Shown here one piece after another: positions 8,628-16,636 of a stretch of 64,000 bases of DNA. This DNA comes from Chitinibacter fontanus. GTDB lineage: Bacteria; Pseudomonadota; Gammaproteobacteria; Burkholderiales; Chitinibacteraceae. The stretch spans positions 2,383,665 to 2,447,664 of the forward strand of contig NZ_CP058952.1 of assembly GCF_013423785.1 (NCBI RefSeq). Direction: 5' to 3'. The first letter of the stretch is position 1, and every line of letters starts with the position of its first letter. The translations under genes and the position numbers were made by a program. Under the pieces are notes generated by a model. It did not search any database and was not told where the DNA came from. It saw nothing but the letters and a program-made list of their open reading frames with translations.

Positions 8628-8642
8628 TCTCGGTGATTCCAG

Positions 8643-8680
8643 ACCTCCGCTATGGCTTGCTGTAGCGGGGGTTTTATTTT
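8643..8680 (+). terminator. Intrinsic terminator after acpP
   Basis: CCTCCGCTA (8644-8652 region) pairs with TAGCGGGGG with one G-U pair, followed by TTTTATTTT. It lies between acpP and fabF. Confidence 0.75.
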
Positions 8681-8752
8681 ATCTGGCGCTGCTAAAACAA
8701 TTGTTTGAAGCGCTGCCGGCTAGACGCCGGTTTTGAAGCGGAGTACCCCCAC

Positions 8753-9994
8753 GTGTCTAAACGCAGAGTAGTTGTTACCGGTTTGGGTCAAGTTTCCCCC
8801 GTCGGCAATGATGTTGCCACTGGCTGGGCCAACCTGCTTGCTGGCAAGTCTGGTATTGGTAAGATCACCCGATTTGATGCCAGCGATCTGGCTTGTCAAA
8901 TTGCAGGTGAAGTTAAAGATTTCGATATTGGTCAGTATATCAGCCCGAAAGATGCCCGCCGTATGGATGTATTCATTCATTATGGTATTGCTGCGGCGTT
9001 GCAAGCGGTGGCAGATGCTGGCCTTGATGATATTGCGGGTCTCGATAAAACACGCGTTGGCGTGAACATTGGCTCGGGGATCGGTGGTTTGCCGCTGATC
9101 GAAAATACTGGCGTCGACGTGGTTCATGGTGGACCACGTAAAATTGGCCCTTTCTTTATTCCTGGTTCTTTGGTAAACCTGATTGCTGGTCACGTATCGA
9201 TCATCAAGGGCTACCAAGGTCCATCGTATGGTATCGTTTCGGCGTGTACCACCGGTGCGCATTGTATCGGTGACTCGGCGCGTATGATTCAGTACGGCGA
9301 CGCGGATATTATGGTGGCGGGTGGTGCGGAAGGCGCGATCTCTAAATTGGGGATTGGCGGCTTTGCGGCAATGAAAGCACTGTCGACACGCAATGATGAT
9401 CCTGCTACCTCGTCTCGTCCATGGGATAAAGGCCGTGATGGCTTTGTAATGGGCGAAGGTGCTGGTGTCTTGGTACTGGAAGAATATGAACACGCTAAAA
9501 AACGTGGCGCGAAAATCTACGCAGAGCTGGTAGGCTTTGGTATGAGTTCTGACGCGCATCACATCACTGCGCCAAATGCTGATGGCCCTGCGCGTGGAGT
9601 CTTGAATGCTCTACGTGATGCTGGTCTGAACGCTGATGCTGTTGATTATGTGAATGCCCACGGTACGTCAACGCCATTGGGTGATGCCAACGAAACTAAC
9701 GCACTGAAGATCGCTTTGGGTGATCATGCGAAGAAAGTCGTGGTGAATTCAACCAAATCAATGACTGGCCACTTGTTGGGTGGTGCGGGTGGTGTTGAGG
9801 CGATTTATTCGATCTTGGCCTTACATAACCAAGTGTCGCCTCCTACTATCAATTTGTTTGAACAAGACATTGAAGCGGGTTGTGATTTGGACTACTGCGC
9901 CAATACTGCACGTGATATGAAAATTAACGTGGCTATTTCCAATAGCTTCGGTTTTGGTGGCACCAACGGTACGCTGGTTTTCCGTCGCGTATAA
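8753..9994 (+). CDS. fabF: Beta-ketoacyl-ACP synthase II
   Basis: A 413-residue elongating condensing enzyme. The Cys-His-His triad is C165 (VSACTTGAH), H303 ([11 protein letters not shown]) and H340 ([11 protein letters not shown]). The final [14 protein letters not shown] is the family signature. The start is GTG 8753 giving (M)[11 protein letters not shown]; the frame is open a further 16 codons upstream but those are not conserved. It is the last gene of the fatty acid cluster and is closed by a strong terminator. Confidence 0.97.
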   Translation: MSKRRVVVTGLGQVSPVGNDVATGWANLLAGKSGIGKITRFDASDLACQIAGEVKDFDIGQYISPKDARRMDVFIHYGIAAALQAVADAGLDDIAGLDKTRVGVNIGSGIGGLPLIENTGVDVVHGGPRKIGPFFIPGSLVNLIAGHVSIIKGYQGPSYGIVSACTTGAHCIGDSARMIQYGDADIMVAGGAEGAISKLGIGGFAAMKALSTRNDDPATSSRPWDKGRDGFVMGEGAGVLVLEEYEHAKKRGAKIYAELVGFGMSSDAHHITAPNADGPARGVLNALRDAGLNADAVDYVNAHGTSTPLGDANETNALKIALGDHAKKVVVNSTKSMTGHLLGGAGGVEAIYSILALHNQVSPPTINLFEQDIEAGCDLDYCANTARDMKINVAISNSFGFGGTNGTLVFRRV

Positions 9995-10010
9995 GCTGCT
10001 GCAATTGAAT

Positions 10011-10042
10011 AAAAAACCACGCCCTTGGGCGTGGTTTTTTAT
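10011..10042 (+). terminator. Intrinsic terminator after fabF
   Basis: AAAAAACCACGCCC pairs with GGGCGTGGTTTTTT across a very short TT loop. The symmetric A and T runs mean it can also end transcription from the minus strand, where the small unknown gene stops at 10062. Confidence 0.88.
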
Positions 10043-10061
10043 TGGGTGGCGAAATGGCGCA

Positions 10062-10421
10062 TTAAAACTGAATGCAGGGGCGGCCTTTGCTAAGCGAGTA
10101 GCAGCTGCAATTGGCAAAGCGCCCATCCGGATTCACAATCAGCGTATGCGCTCCTAATTTGCACCAGCGACCGGTGCTTGGTTCTAGCGCATGATCAATA
10201 TCTAATGCCTTGCTGCTGCGTTGTTGCGCGCCTAGCGTGTAATTGCCATGATCATCGTCCCATACCGTAATTATTAGATTGCTGTTGTTGATGATTTGGC
10301 CATTCAATGGCCAAGGCCAATGACCGTCTCGTTCGCGTTCTTGCTGGATCACAAATACGGCGGTGATCGCCAGTGTGATGATTAACAGGCTGCTCAGTAC
10401 CACGATTCTGATTTTCATCAC
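10062..10421 (-). CDS. Small membrane-anchored protein of unknown function
   Basis: I do not recognise this 119-residue protein. It begins MMKIRIVVLSSLLIITLAIT, a single hydrophobic segment that could be an uncleaved anchor. A periplasmic part of about 90 residues follows, with four cysteines (WCKLG near 87 and CSCYSLSKGRPC near the C-terminus), possibly two disulfides. The real start may be the second Met at 10418. It lies eight bases after the nuclease gene and shares its strand, so it is probably the last gene of an hpnC-nuclease-unknown operon. Confidence 0.6.
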   Translation of the reverse strand: MMKIRIVVLSSLLIITLAITAVFVIQQERERDGHWPWPLNGQIINNSNLIITVWDDDHGNYTLGAQQRSSKALDIDHALEPSTGRWCKLGAHTLIVNPDGRFANCSCYSLSKGRPCIQF

Positions 10422-10429
10422 TCAATTCC

Positions 10430-11017
10430 CTAGTTATTGCGGTTCGCTTTGCGCCAGTCCCATGGCGGCGTTGGGTGCTGATCGGCCCATAAGCCAGTCT
10501 TTTGTGATTTTGCTTGAGTCTGTGCAGATTCATAACGTTCAAAATCAGTCGAACTCTGGCCTTTGGTATATTGGGTGTAATGCCAAGCCAGTCCCGCCGT
10601 GACCTGCTGAAGGTTGATATCGCGTTGATTGTGCTCAATCACGGCAACACCACGTCCGTAGCGGTCGACATCAATGATGGAGGCTGTAACGGTTTGCCGG
10701 TAGATCAGATCAGATAGCGCTTGCTTGGCAACTTGACCAAATGGCATTGCTTTTTCGGGAGCATCGATGAAAGCGAGGCGCAATTTATATTGTTTTCGAT
10801 CATCGCTGAGTACCGTGATCGTGTCACCATCAGCCACACCTACCACTTGGGCACTTAACTGCATCCCGCGTTGTAATTCGCCCGATGTCGGTGGGCTAGG
10901 CTTGAGATAGCTCCAGAGGGCAAGCCCGACGATGAGTAATGCACCCAGCCGTTGTGGCCAAGTTTTTGCGGTGAATATTCGAAGTAAAGCACGTTGTTGG
11001 GTTTGTGTGACTTTCAT
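10430..11017 (-). CDS. Membrane-anchored thermonuclease-family nuclease
   Basis: A 195-residue staphylococcal-nuclease-fold protein. After a short basic N-terminus, a hydrophobic anchor (GALLIVGLALW) is followed by the SNase domain from about residue 50. The domain contains VVGVADGDTITV, the catalytic Arg/Glu region LRLAFIDAPE and the second Arg region DVDRYGRGVAVI, ending TGLWADQHPTPPWDWRK. Such proteins cut DNA or RNA with Ca2+ outside the cytoplasm. I chose ATG 11017, five bases past the hpnC stop, over an upstream extension that would overlap hpnC. Tight spacing suggests translational coupling. Confidence 0.85.
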   Translation of the reverse strand: MKVTQTQQRALLRIFTAKTWPQRLGALLIVGLALWSYLKPSPPTSGELQRGMQLSAQVVGVADGDTITVLSDDRKQYKLRLAFIDAPEKAMPFGQVAKQALSDLIYRQTVTASIIDVDRYGRGVAVIEHNQRDINLQQVTAGLAWHYTQYTKGQSSTDFERYESAQTQAKSQKTGLWADQHPTPPWDWRKANRNN

Positions 11018-11022
11018 GCTGC

Positions 11023-11883
11023 TTAGTGACAACCTGTTTGAGTGGGGGTGGATGCAAAACCAGCTTTGATGGCTTGATATAAGATAATTGGCCAATCCAA
11101 TGTGCCCAGCGTGGGGCGAGCGGAGTAGACATCGTAATTGACTTGTTGCAATTTAGTGAGGATTCGATCGGCAGAGAGCACGATGGTACGAATCTCAAGC
11201 CCGATGCGGCCTGGTAGTGCGCGACCGAGTGGTGATCCTGCTCGCAGCATTTTGCGGGTACGATTGCACTGAAAAGCCATTAGGCGACTGAACGCAGGGT
11301 TGCTATGGCCAGCAAATAATTGGGCTTCATTGACCCCATATTTTTCCAACTCGTCTTGTGGCAGGTAAATGCGATCTTTCTTTAGGTCGATGGCGACATC
11401 TTGCCAAAAATTCACGAGTTGCAAGGCGGTGCAAATGCCATCCGATTGTGCGAGCATTTTGGCATCGGTATAGCCAAAAATATGCAGCAAGATGCGTCCA
11501 ACTGGGTTGGCCGAACGGCGGCAATAATCAATCACTTCGCCAAAATTGGCGTAACGTGTTTTTACGACATCTTGGCGAAACGCCGAAAATAGATCTTCGA
11601 ATAATTGCAATGGAATCTGATATTGCTGTGCAATTGGAACCAATGCCTGAAAGCGAGCGGTTATTGGTGGCGTGCCGTTGGCAATGCGCGCTATTTCATT
11701 GCTGCATTCATTCAGTGCGGCAATGCGCTCTGCCTGGGTGGCATCTCCCTCGTCAGCTAAATCGTCGGCATAACGTGCAATGTGGTACACGATGGCAATC
11801 GGGCGACGGAATGCTTTTGGTAGTAGTAAAGAGCCAACCGGGAAGTTCTCATAATGTTGTACTGTTTGCCCAGGGGTGATCAT
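11023..11883 (-). CDS. hpnC: Squalene synthase-like protein HpnC
   Basis: A 286-residue trans-isoprenyl diphosphate synthase of the HpnC branch. It has the early HYENFPVGSLLLP signature, the first Asp-rich motif DDLAD (40-44), and the second, NFWQDVAIDLKKDRIYLP. Family knowledge: with HpnD and HpnE, HpnC makes squalene from farnesyl diphosphate via hydroxysqualene, feeding hopanoids. No hpnD or hpnE is adjacent, so they would have to be elsewhere. Here it leads a three-gene minus-strand unit with a secreted nuclease and an unknown protein. Confidence 0.88.
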   Translation of the reverse strand: MITPGQTVQHYENFPVGSLLLPKAFRRPIAIVYHIARYADDLADEGDATQAERIAALNECSNEIARIANGTPPITARFQALVPIAQQYQIPLQLFEDLFSAFRQDVVKTRYANFGEVIDYCRRSANPVGRILLHIFGYTDAKMLAQSDGICTALQLVNFWQDVAIDLKKDRIYLPQDELEKYGVNEAQLFAGHSNPAFSRLMAFQCNRTRKMLRAGSPLGRALPGRIGLEIRTIVLSADRILTKLQQVNYDVYSARPTLGTLDWPIILYQAIKAGFASTPTQTGCH

Positions 11884-11948
11884 GACAAATCCTTAATAAC
11901 AACTGACTCAGTCTGGTTTTATTTGCTGTGAATGCTATAGTGATCGAG

Positions 11949-11962
11949 CGTAAGTGCTTACG
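11949..11962. promoter_or_regulatory. 14-bp palindrome between divergent genes
   Basis: CGTAAG-TG-CTTACG is a perfect palindrome in the 113-bp gap between hpnC (minus) and the ComEA-like gene (plus). It could be an operator for a dimeric regulator acting on either side. No copy elsewhere in the window was noticed. Confidence 0.3.
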
Positions 11963-11996
11963 TATCAAATATCTCAAAACTAATTAGGGGAATGCA

Positions 11997-12386
11997 ATGT
12001 TGAAAAAACTACTCATGACTTTGTTTGCTAGCTTAGCATTGGCGGCTTCTGCATTTGCTGCAGTAAATATTAATACAGCTACGGCAACTGAATTGGAAGC
12101 ACTCAAAGGCATTGGCCCAGAAAAAGCCAAAGACATTGTTGAGTATCGTACCAAAAATGGCGCCTTTAAAACGCCAGAAGATATTATGAAAGTACCAGGT
12201 ATCAAAGAAGGTACCTTTGCAAAAATTAAAGCTGATGTCACTGTAACTGGTAAAACCAGTGCGGCAGTGCCAGCTGCAGCACCAAAAGCATCAGCAAAAC
12301 CTGCCGATGCCAAGACCGCAGCTACTGCTAAGCCTGATGCTAAAGCGACCAAAGCCGTTGCGGCTAGTGCGCCAGCTAAAAAATAA
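11997..12386 (+). CDS. Secreted ComEA-like helix-hairpin-helix protein
   Basis: A 129-residue protein with a cleavable signal peptide (ASAFA just before residue 22). A single ComEA-type helix-hairpin-helix domain spans 23-85 (VNINTATATELEALKGIGPEKAKDI, IMKVPGIKEGTFAKI). An Ala/Lys/Pro-rich tail of about 45 residues follows. Such domains bind double-stranded DNA without sequence preference. In Neisseria similar small proteins serve DNA uptake in the periplasm, so a role in transformation is plausible. The low-complexity basic tail may add DNA affinity. It is a single-gene unit closed by a strong terminator. Confidence 0.87.
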   Translation: MLKKLLMTLFASLALAASAFAAVNINTATATELEALKGIGPEKAKDIVEYRTKNGAFKTPEDIMKVPGIKEGTFAKIKADVTVTGKTSAAVPAAAPKASAKPADAKTAATAKPDAKATKAVAASAPAKK

Positions 12387-12402
12387 GCCAACAGCCAGTG
12401 AT

Positions 12403-12434
12403 AAAAAAACCGGATCAATGATCCGGTTTTTTTT
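12403..12434. terminator. Bidirectional intrinsic terminator
   Basis: AAAAAAACCGGATC (12403-12416) pairs with GATCCGGTTTTTTT (12420-12433) across a three-base loop. A and T runs on both sides let it serve both the ComEA-like gene and the convergent peptidylprolyl isomerase gene. Confidence 0.9.
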
Positions 12435-12471
12435 CGCCTGCCGCACTAAGCCGGACTGGCACGATAAATGT

Positions 12472-13257
12472 TTACTGAATCTTGGCGGTTTTCACCAAGT
12501 CATCAACCATCTTCTGAATACGTTGGCCTTGAACTTGTTGCTCAAGTTGAGGTTTCACTTCTTCGTACGATGGGCCTTTAGCTTCACGCACATCATCAAG
12601 TTTGATTACATGGAAACCATACTGAGTTTTTACAGGGTCAGAAATTTTGCCTTTTGGCAGTTTTTCCAATGCGCCACCAAATTCAGGTACGAAGTTCTTT
12701 GGATTTGCCCAGCCTAGATCGCCACCTTGTGAGCCTGAACCTTTGTCCATTGATTTTGCTTTAGCTAGCTCATCAAATTTTTTGCCTTTTTTTAGGTCGG
12801 CGATGATGGCTTGTGCTTCAGCTTCTGTAGCAACCAAAATGTGGCGCGCTTTGTATTCTTTGCCGCCGAAGTTCACTTTGATTTTGTCGTATTCTTTGCG
12901 CAATTCAGCGTCGGTGATTGGATTAGCTTTTACGTACTGATTAATGAAAGCACCAATCACAACGCGCTGTTTCAGCATATCCAGTTGTGCCATCGCTTCT
13001 GGATTTTTATCCATGCCTTTTTTGATGGCTTCTTGGTAAACCACTTCGTTTTTGATCAGTTCATCTTTGATTTTCGCGCGCAACTCTGGTGAGTCTTTTT
13101 GGCCGCGTTGTGCCAAATCGTTGACGAATGCGTCAGATTTAGCTTGTGGAATAGCGACGCCATTGACGGTGGCCACAGTACCTGCCGGAGCAGCAAAAAC
13201 ACTAGCTGACAAGCTAGCAGCAGCAATGGCCAGAGCCAAACGGTTTGCTTTAAACAT
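12472..13257 (-). CDS. Periplasmic parvulin-type peptidyl-prolyl isomerase
   Basis: A 261-residue SurA/PrsA-like foldase. It has a signal peptide (cleavage near SVFA-AP), an N-terminal chaperone region with QRGQKDSPELRAKIKDEL, and one parvulin domain (YKARHILVATEAEAQAII ... GGDLGWANPKNFVPEF ... VKTQYGFHVIKLDDV). It isomerises prolyl bonds and assists folding of exported proteins. I start at ATG 13257, which has GAAGGAAA just upstream; an upstream in-frame ATG is less likely. It follows bolA by 29 bases, in the yciB-yciI-bolA-PPIase order. Confidence 0.92.
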   Translation of the reverse strand: MFKANRLALAIAAASLSASVFAAPAGTVATVNGVAIPQAKSDAFVNDLAQRGQKDSPELRAKIKDELIKNEVVYQEAIKKGMDKNPEAMAQLDMLKQRVVIGAFINQYVKANPITDAELRKEYDKIKVNFGGKEYKARHILVATEAEAQAIIADLKKGKKFDELAKAKSMDKGSGSQGGDLGWANPKNFVPEFGGALEKLPKGKISDPVKTQYGFHVIKLDDVREAKGPSYEEVKPQLEQQVQGQRIQKMVDDLVKTAKIQ

Positions 13258-13286
13258 GCGATTTCCTTCGTTCAAAATAGCCAACA

Positions 13287-13550
13287 TCAAAATTCATCCG
13301 GCGTTAAAGCTCGGATACTCAGTGCATGTATACGATGCGGAATCAGATCAGATAAGGGCTGGTAGACCATACGGTGGCGCTCCAGTGACTTTTTTCCAAT
13401 AAACGCGTTCGATACAATCGTTAATTCAAAATGCCCACCGCCACTGGCTGCGCCAGCGTGACCAAGATGCGCTGCGCTATCGTCAAAAAGCTCAATACTT
13501 TCAAACTCTAGTGCAGCCAAACGGCTGCGGATTTCGTCGGCGATGTTCAT
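13287..13550 (-). CDS. BolA-family protein
   Basis: An 87-residue BolA-fold protein: IRSRLAALEFESIELFDDSAAHLGHAG, then the invariant GGGHFELTIVSNAF, then SLERHRMVYQPLSDL and IHALSIRALTP. BolA proteins partner with monothiol glutaredoxins in iron-sulfur handling. The His in the SLERHRMVY segment and the His near GGGHF are the usual ligand candidates. It is 12 bases from the YciI gene and on the same strand, so it is part of one operon with yciB and the PPIase. Confidence 0.92.
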   Translation of the reverse strand: MNIADEIRSRLAALEFESIELFDDSAAHLGHAGAASGGGHFELTIVSNAFIGKKSLERHRMVYQPLSDLIPHRIHALSIRALTPDEF

Positions 13551-13562
13551 GATACCAGACTC

Positions 13563-13865
13563 TTAAGGTAAAACATGACGAAAGGGTTTTACCACGACTT
13601 CGGTAAAAATGCCATTCGTACTGTAAGGGTCTTCACTAGCCCAGCTTTGCGCCGCTGAAAGGCTGTCAAATTCGGCCACAATCAGGCTACCACTAAAACC
13701 CGCCGGACCCGGATCAACGCTATCAATCGCAGGAAACGGGCCTGCTAAAATCAAGCGACCTTCATTTTTTAGTACTTCCATACGCTCTAGATGCGCTGGA
13801 CGCACCGCCAAGCGATCCGTCAGTGAGTCCGGTTTGTCGGTGCCGATAATCGCATATAAAGGCAT
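13563..13865 (-). CDS. yciI: YciI-family protein
   Basis: A 100-residue ferredoxin-like-fold YCII protein: PLYAIIGTDKPDSLTDRLAVRPAHLERMEVLKNEGRLILAGPF contains the conserved His and Asp of the putative active site. It ends with EDPYSTNGIFTEVVVKPF. The fold is known but the reaction is not. Two ATG codons are adjacent (13868 and 13865). AAGGA is six bases from the second and only three from the first, so I use 13865. It sits between yciB and bolA, a common neighbourhood. Confidence 0.9.
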   Translation of the reverse strand: MPLYAIIGTDKPDSLTDRLAVRPAHLERMEVLKNEGRLILAGPFPAIDSVDPGPAGFSGSLIVAEFDSLSAAQSWASEDPYSTNGIFTEVVVKPFRHVLP

Positions 13866-13881
13866 CATTTATCCTTAAAAA

Positions 13882-14442
13882 TTATTCAGAATCAGCAGGT
13901 TTGTCCTGCTGTTCGGGTTGCATATGTTTCGACAGGTAGACACTTTGCGCTACAACGAAGCCCAATGTCAGTACCAAAGTACCAAATACTTTGAATTTGA
14001 CCCAAAGCGCTTCTGAAAAGTTGTGAAACACATAGATATTAAGTGCGCCCATCAGCAAGAAAAACAAGGCCCAGGCGTACATCAATTTGGTCCAGATCGG
14101 GCGGGGTAGTTCAAGCGATGCGCCCATCAGTTTTTCGATTAAGTTATTCTGCTTGAGGTGCCATGCGCCAACTAGCACTACGCTAAACAGCCAATACAGC
14201 ACCGTGGGTTTCCACATGATGAACTGTTTATTGTGAAAAATGATAGTCATGCCGCCCATGACAGTAATCAGCACCAAGCTGATCCACAGCATATTGTCCA
14301 CATGGCGGTGTCGTACCCAGCTATAAATCACTTGGCCAATCGTGGCGGCGATGGTGACGCCTGTTGCGATATAAATATCATCGGTATAGCTATAAGCACC
14401 AAAGAAAAGCAGGATCGGAAAAAGGTCAAAGATAAATTTCAT
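13882..14442 (-). CDS. yciB: Inner membrane septation-type protein YciB
   Basis: A 186-residue protein with five transmembrane segments. It begins MKFIFDLFPILLFF, the YciB/IspZ signature, with FHNKQFIMWKPTVLYWLFS and the LPRPIWTKLMYAWALFF stretch in the middle. It influences cell envelope synthesis and septation; the exact role is debated. It is the first gene of a minus-strand unit (yciB-yciI-bolA-PPIase). Upstream lies a 480-bp stretch without a convincing gene. The C-terminus is short and charged. Confidence 0.94.
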   Translation of the reverse strand: MKFIFDLFPILLFFGAYSYTDDIYIATGVTIAATIGQVIYSWVRHRHVDNMLWISLVLITVMGGMTIIFHNKQFIMWKPTVLYWLFSVVLVGAWHLKQNNLIEKLMGASLELPRPIWTKLMYAWALFFLLMGALNIYVFHNFSEALWVKFKVFGTLVLTLGFVVAQSVYLSKHMQPEQQDKPADSE

Positions 14443-14922
14443 GCGGTTAGCCCCAGAATATTTTTTGAATCAAAGTGGTTTTTCCCTGCTTGAGGCGTTG
14501 CCGCATTGTGATTGTACGGTCTGACTCAGGATGATATTCACTTGAGTTGCGCCACTTTAAGTGCGGCGATTATGCAGGGGGGCAGGGCGTGTGACAAGAA
14601 AGCGGACGAAAAAAAACGCCGATCAAAAGATCGGCGCTCAATGACCACTGGAGATACACGAAGCATCAGCTTGCGAAACGTATAGTGCGCCTTGAACGCC
14701 TTGCGTGCTTTGATGTGGCGCAAAATTATTGCAGAGTGTTAGTGTGAGAAAATCGGTGCTGTCATTGATGCCAAAAGAGAGTTTGGCCGATATGGTTGAT
14801 GGTATTTGCGGGGTATATGGCTGTAAGCGAATTATGTCTTTGCATGGCGGAATATACCTGTTCAGCAACTAGAGAGTAGCTCGTTAGGTAATAGCAATTG
14901 CAATGAATTTTGGGGAGGAGGT
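14443..14922. other. 480-bp stretch without a convincing protein gene
   Basis: The part next to yciB should hold its promoter and shows a palindromic CACTTTAAGTG near 14553-14563. A minus-strand intrinsic terminator lies at 14609-14636. The minus strand is open for 76 codons from TTG 14868 down to that terminator. The deduced protein has no recognisable domain and there is no good ribosome binding site. It may be a small RNA or 3' trailer of the SRP RNA transcript, or a tiny unrecognised gene. Confidence 0.4.
14609..14636 (-). terminator. Intrinsic terminator on minus strand
   Basis: CGCCGATC (14617-14624) pairs with GATCGGCG (14629-14636) over an AAAA loop. On the minus strand the stem is followed by eight T residues. 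It is a strong one-way terminator with no clear gene directly upstream, so it ends either the SRP RNA transcript or an unknown short transcript. Confidence 0.85.
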
Positions 14923-15017
14923 GGCGAGCCCGACCCCCGGCACTAGCATCAAAAGCTGTGGCTGCTTCCTTCCGGACCTGACCAAGTTCACCTTCTAGCT
15001 ATGCGGGGAGACCCGCC
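14923..15017 (-). ncRNA. ffs: Signal recognition particle RNA, 4.5S type
   Basis: Read on the minus strand, the central part contains GGTCAGGTCCGGAAGGAAGC, the near-universal SRP RNA apical loop that binds Ffh, with flanks pairing into one long rod. The ends GGCG and CGCC close the stem, giving about 95 nucleotides, the usual size for proteobacterial 4.5S RNA. The exact ends are set by the pairing and may be off by a few bases. The RNA joins Ffh to target membrane proteins to FtsY and SecYEG. No T-run terminator follows at once; the nearest lies about 290 bases on. Confidence 0.95.
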
Positions 15018-15099
15018 GTCGAAGCCGCTGATCTGCATCAGCGTATCGTGGCGTTGCGATGTTTGGTTTGCACCTCAATCACAACAGGGCGCGACTATA

Positions 15100-16047
15100 T
15101 CACAGACTGGCGACCGATTGCCACTGTTGGCGTAAAACTTCGGGCGCTTGCCGCCCTAAATGGGTATACAGCCAAGTGCCAGCCGCTTCGACGCTGCGCC
15201 GACCCGCTGGCCAAGCGCCTAGCGTGTTAAAAATATCGCCTGCGGCATACAGCCCTTGACGCACTTCTCCGGCGATACATTGGGTGCAATTAATGATAAT
15301 GGTGCCACCGCGCGCTTGTTGGGCTAAGGCAGTAATCAACGCCGGATGCTGCGGCAAATTACCGCTGCCATAGCTCTCGATCACGATGCCATGCCATGCT
15401 TGGCTATTGATCATCGCGGCAATGGCCGTTTCGCAGCCTGGATACAGTTTTAGCGCCAAAATCGCCCGATCTGCATTGAGCGCGTGCAGTGTAAACGGCT
15501 GATGTGAGTTGCTCGGAGCGGCTAACGGCGCGTTAGGTGCGCCATACGCGGTGTCAGCATCAGCGTCCAGTTTTTTGACGCAGTAGGCGGGCAAGACGAG
15601 TCCGCCAAACGCCAGCTGTACGCCACCCTGTTCGCTGGATGCAGCCTGTAGCGCCAGCTGAAAATTAGCTGGCCCATCGCTACCGTTATGTACCCATGGG
15701 CGCTGCGCGCCAGTGAGGATGACCGGCTTGGCCAAATGGGCCAGTTGCCAATGCAGTGCCGCGCCAGTCCACGCCATTGTATCGGTGCCATGTAGCACGA
15801 TAAAGCCATCAAATTGATCCATGCGCTCGGCGATATCTTGCGCGATTTGCCGCCAGTGCTCTGGAGTCATTGCCGAAGAATCGAGCGCGACCGGATATTC
15901 TGAATATTCAATCTTTACACTGGGTATATGCAGCTGTGCCAATTCATCAATAGGCTTGATCAAGATACCCTGCTGAGGGGTTAGCCCATTAGGACTATCT
16001 GTGCAGCCTATTGTGCCACCGGTATACAGGCAAAAAATACGTTTCAT
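15100..16047 (-). CDS. L-asparaginase, type I-like
   Basis: A 315-residue asparaginase. The first catalytic motif is CLYTGGTIGC at the N-terminus and the second is VLHGTDTMAWTGAAL near residue 90, supplying the Thr and Thr-Asp pairs. GAQRPW and the ESYGSGNLPQ segment also fit. No signal peptide is seen, so the enzyme is cytoplasmic, converting asparagine to aspartate and ammonia. I start at ATG 16047 with the conserved MKRIFCLYTGGTIG. An upstream extension to 16140 would run into the divergent smpB start. Confidence 0.93.
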   Translation of the reverse strand: MKRIFCLYTGGTIGCTDSPNGLTPQQGILIKPIDELAQLHIPSVKIEYSEYPVALDSSAMTPEHWRQIAQDIAERMDQFDGFIVLHGTDTMAWTGAALHWQLAHLAKPVILTGAQRPWVHNGSDGPANFQLALQAASSEQGGVQLAFGGLVLPAYCVKKLDADADTAYGAPNAPLAAPSNSHQPFTLHALNADRAILALKLYPGCETAIAAMINSQAWHGIVIESYGSGNLPQHPALITALAQQARGGTIIINCTQCIAGEVRQGLYAAGDIFNTLGAWPAGRRSVEAAGTWLYTHLGRQAPEVLRQQWQSVASL

Positions 16048-16107
16048 GGTCAGTGGGGCCTTGGGAGTGCTAGAATTCTTTCTTTTTGCAGTACAGGATG
16101 ATACGGC

Positions 16108-16566
16108 ATGGTTATCGCCGACAACCGTAAGGCGTTTCACGAATATTTTATTGAAGAACGTCTCGAAGCGGGGATTGTTCTTGAAGGCTGGGAAGTCAAA
16201 TCGATCCGCGCCGGCCGTGTTCAGCTCAAAGAATCATACGTGATTTATAAAAATGGCGATTTTTGGCTGTTTGGCTGCCATATTTCACCGCTGATTAATG
16301 CCTCGTCACATGTCTTGCCGGACGTAGTGCGTACTCGCAAACTGCTGCTCAAACAGCGCGAAATTGAAAAATTGGCGATGAAGGTTGATCGCGCTGGGTA
16401 TACGATTGTTCCAGTGAATATGCATTTCACCCGTGGCTATATTAAGCTCGAAATCGGCGTGGCCAAAGGTAAAAAGCAGCACGATAAACGCCAGACCGAG
16501 AAAGAGCGCGAATGGCAGCGGGAAAAAGCGCGCATTGTGCGGGATCACACCAAACAGGCAAGCTAA
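16108..16566 (+). CDS. smpB: SsrA-binding protein SmpB
   Basis: A 152-residue protein that brings tmRNA to stalled ribosomes in trans-translation. It shows the [20 protein letters not shown] start, [19 protein letters not shown], and the basic C-terminal tail [20 protein letters not shown] that folds in the decoding site. AGGA lies nine bases before ATG 16108. It is divergent from the asparaginase gene with a 60-bp gap. The partner ssrA gene is not in this window. A long perfect inverted repeat follows as terminator. Confidence 0.97.
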   Translation: MVIADNRKAFHEYFIEERLEAGIVLEGWEVKSIRAGRVQLKESYVIYKNGDFWLFGCHISPLINASSHVLPDVVRTRKLLLKQREIEKLAMKVDRAGYTIVPVNMHFTRGYIKLEIGVAKGKKQHDKRQTEKEREWQREKARIVRDHTKQAS

Positions 16567-16580
16567 TTGATTTTTCAGTG

Positions 16581-16625
16581 CCCGAATAAAAAAACCGAGC
16601 TAGCTGCTCGGTTTTTTTATTCGGG
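16581..16625. terminator. Bidirectional terminator with a 20-bp perfect stem
   Basis: The 20 bases at 16581-16600 (CCCGAATA, A-run, ACCGAGC) pair without mismatch with 16606-16625 over the five-base loop TAGCT. T-runs on both strands make it suitable for smpB and the convergent PEP-CTERM gene alike. Confidence 0.92.
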
Positions 16626-16636
16626 GGGCAAATGAC

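Noticed and set aside
8720..9562. 280-codon open frame on the minus strand inside fabF
   Set aside because: It lies wholly opposite the clearly conserved fabF; the deduced protein has no domain and a composition typical of antisense frames.
14638..14868. 76-codon minus-strand frame ending at a terminator
   Set aside because: The start is TTG with no ribosome site and the deduced protein shows no signal peptide, helix pattern or family. I kept the region as unexplained rather than call a gene.
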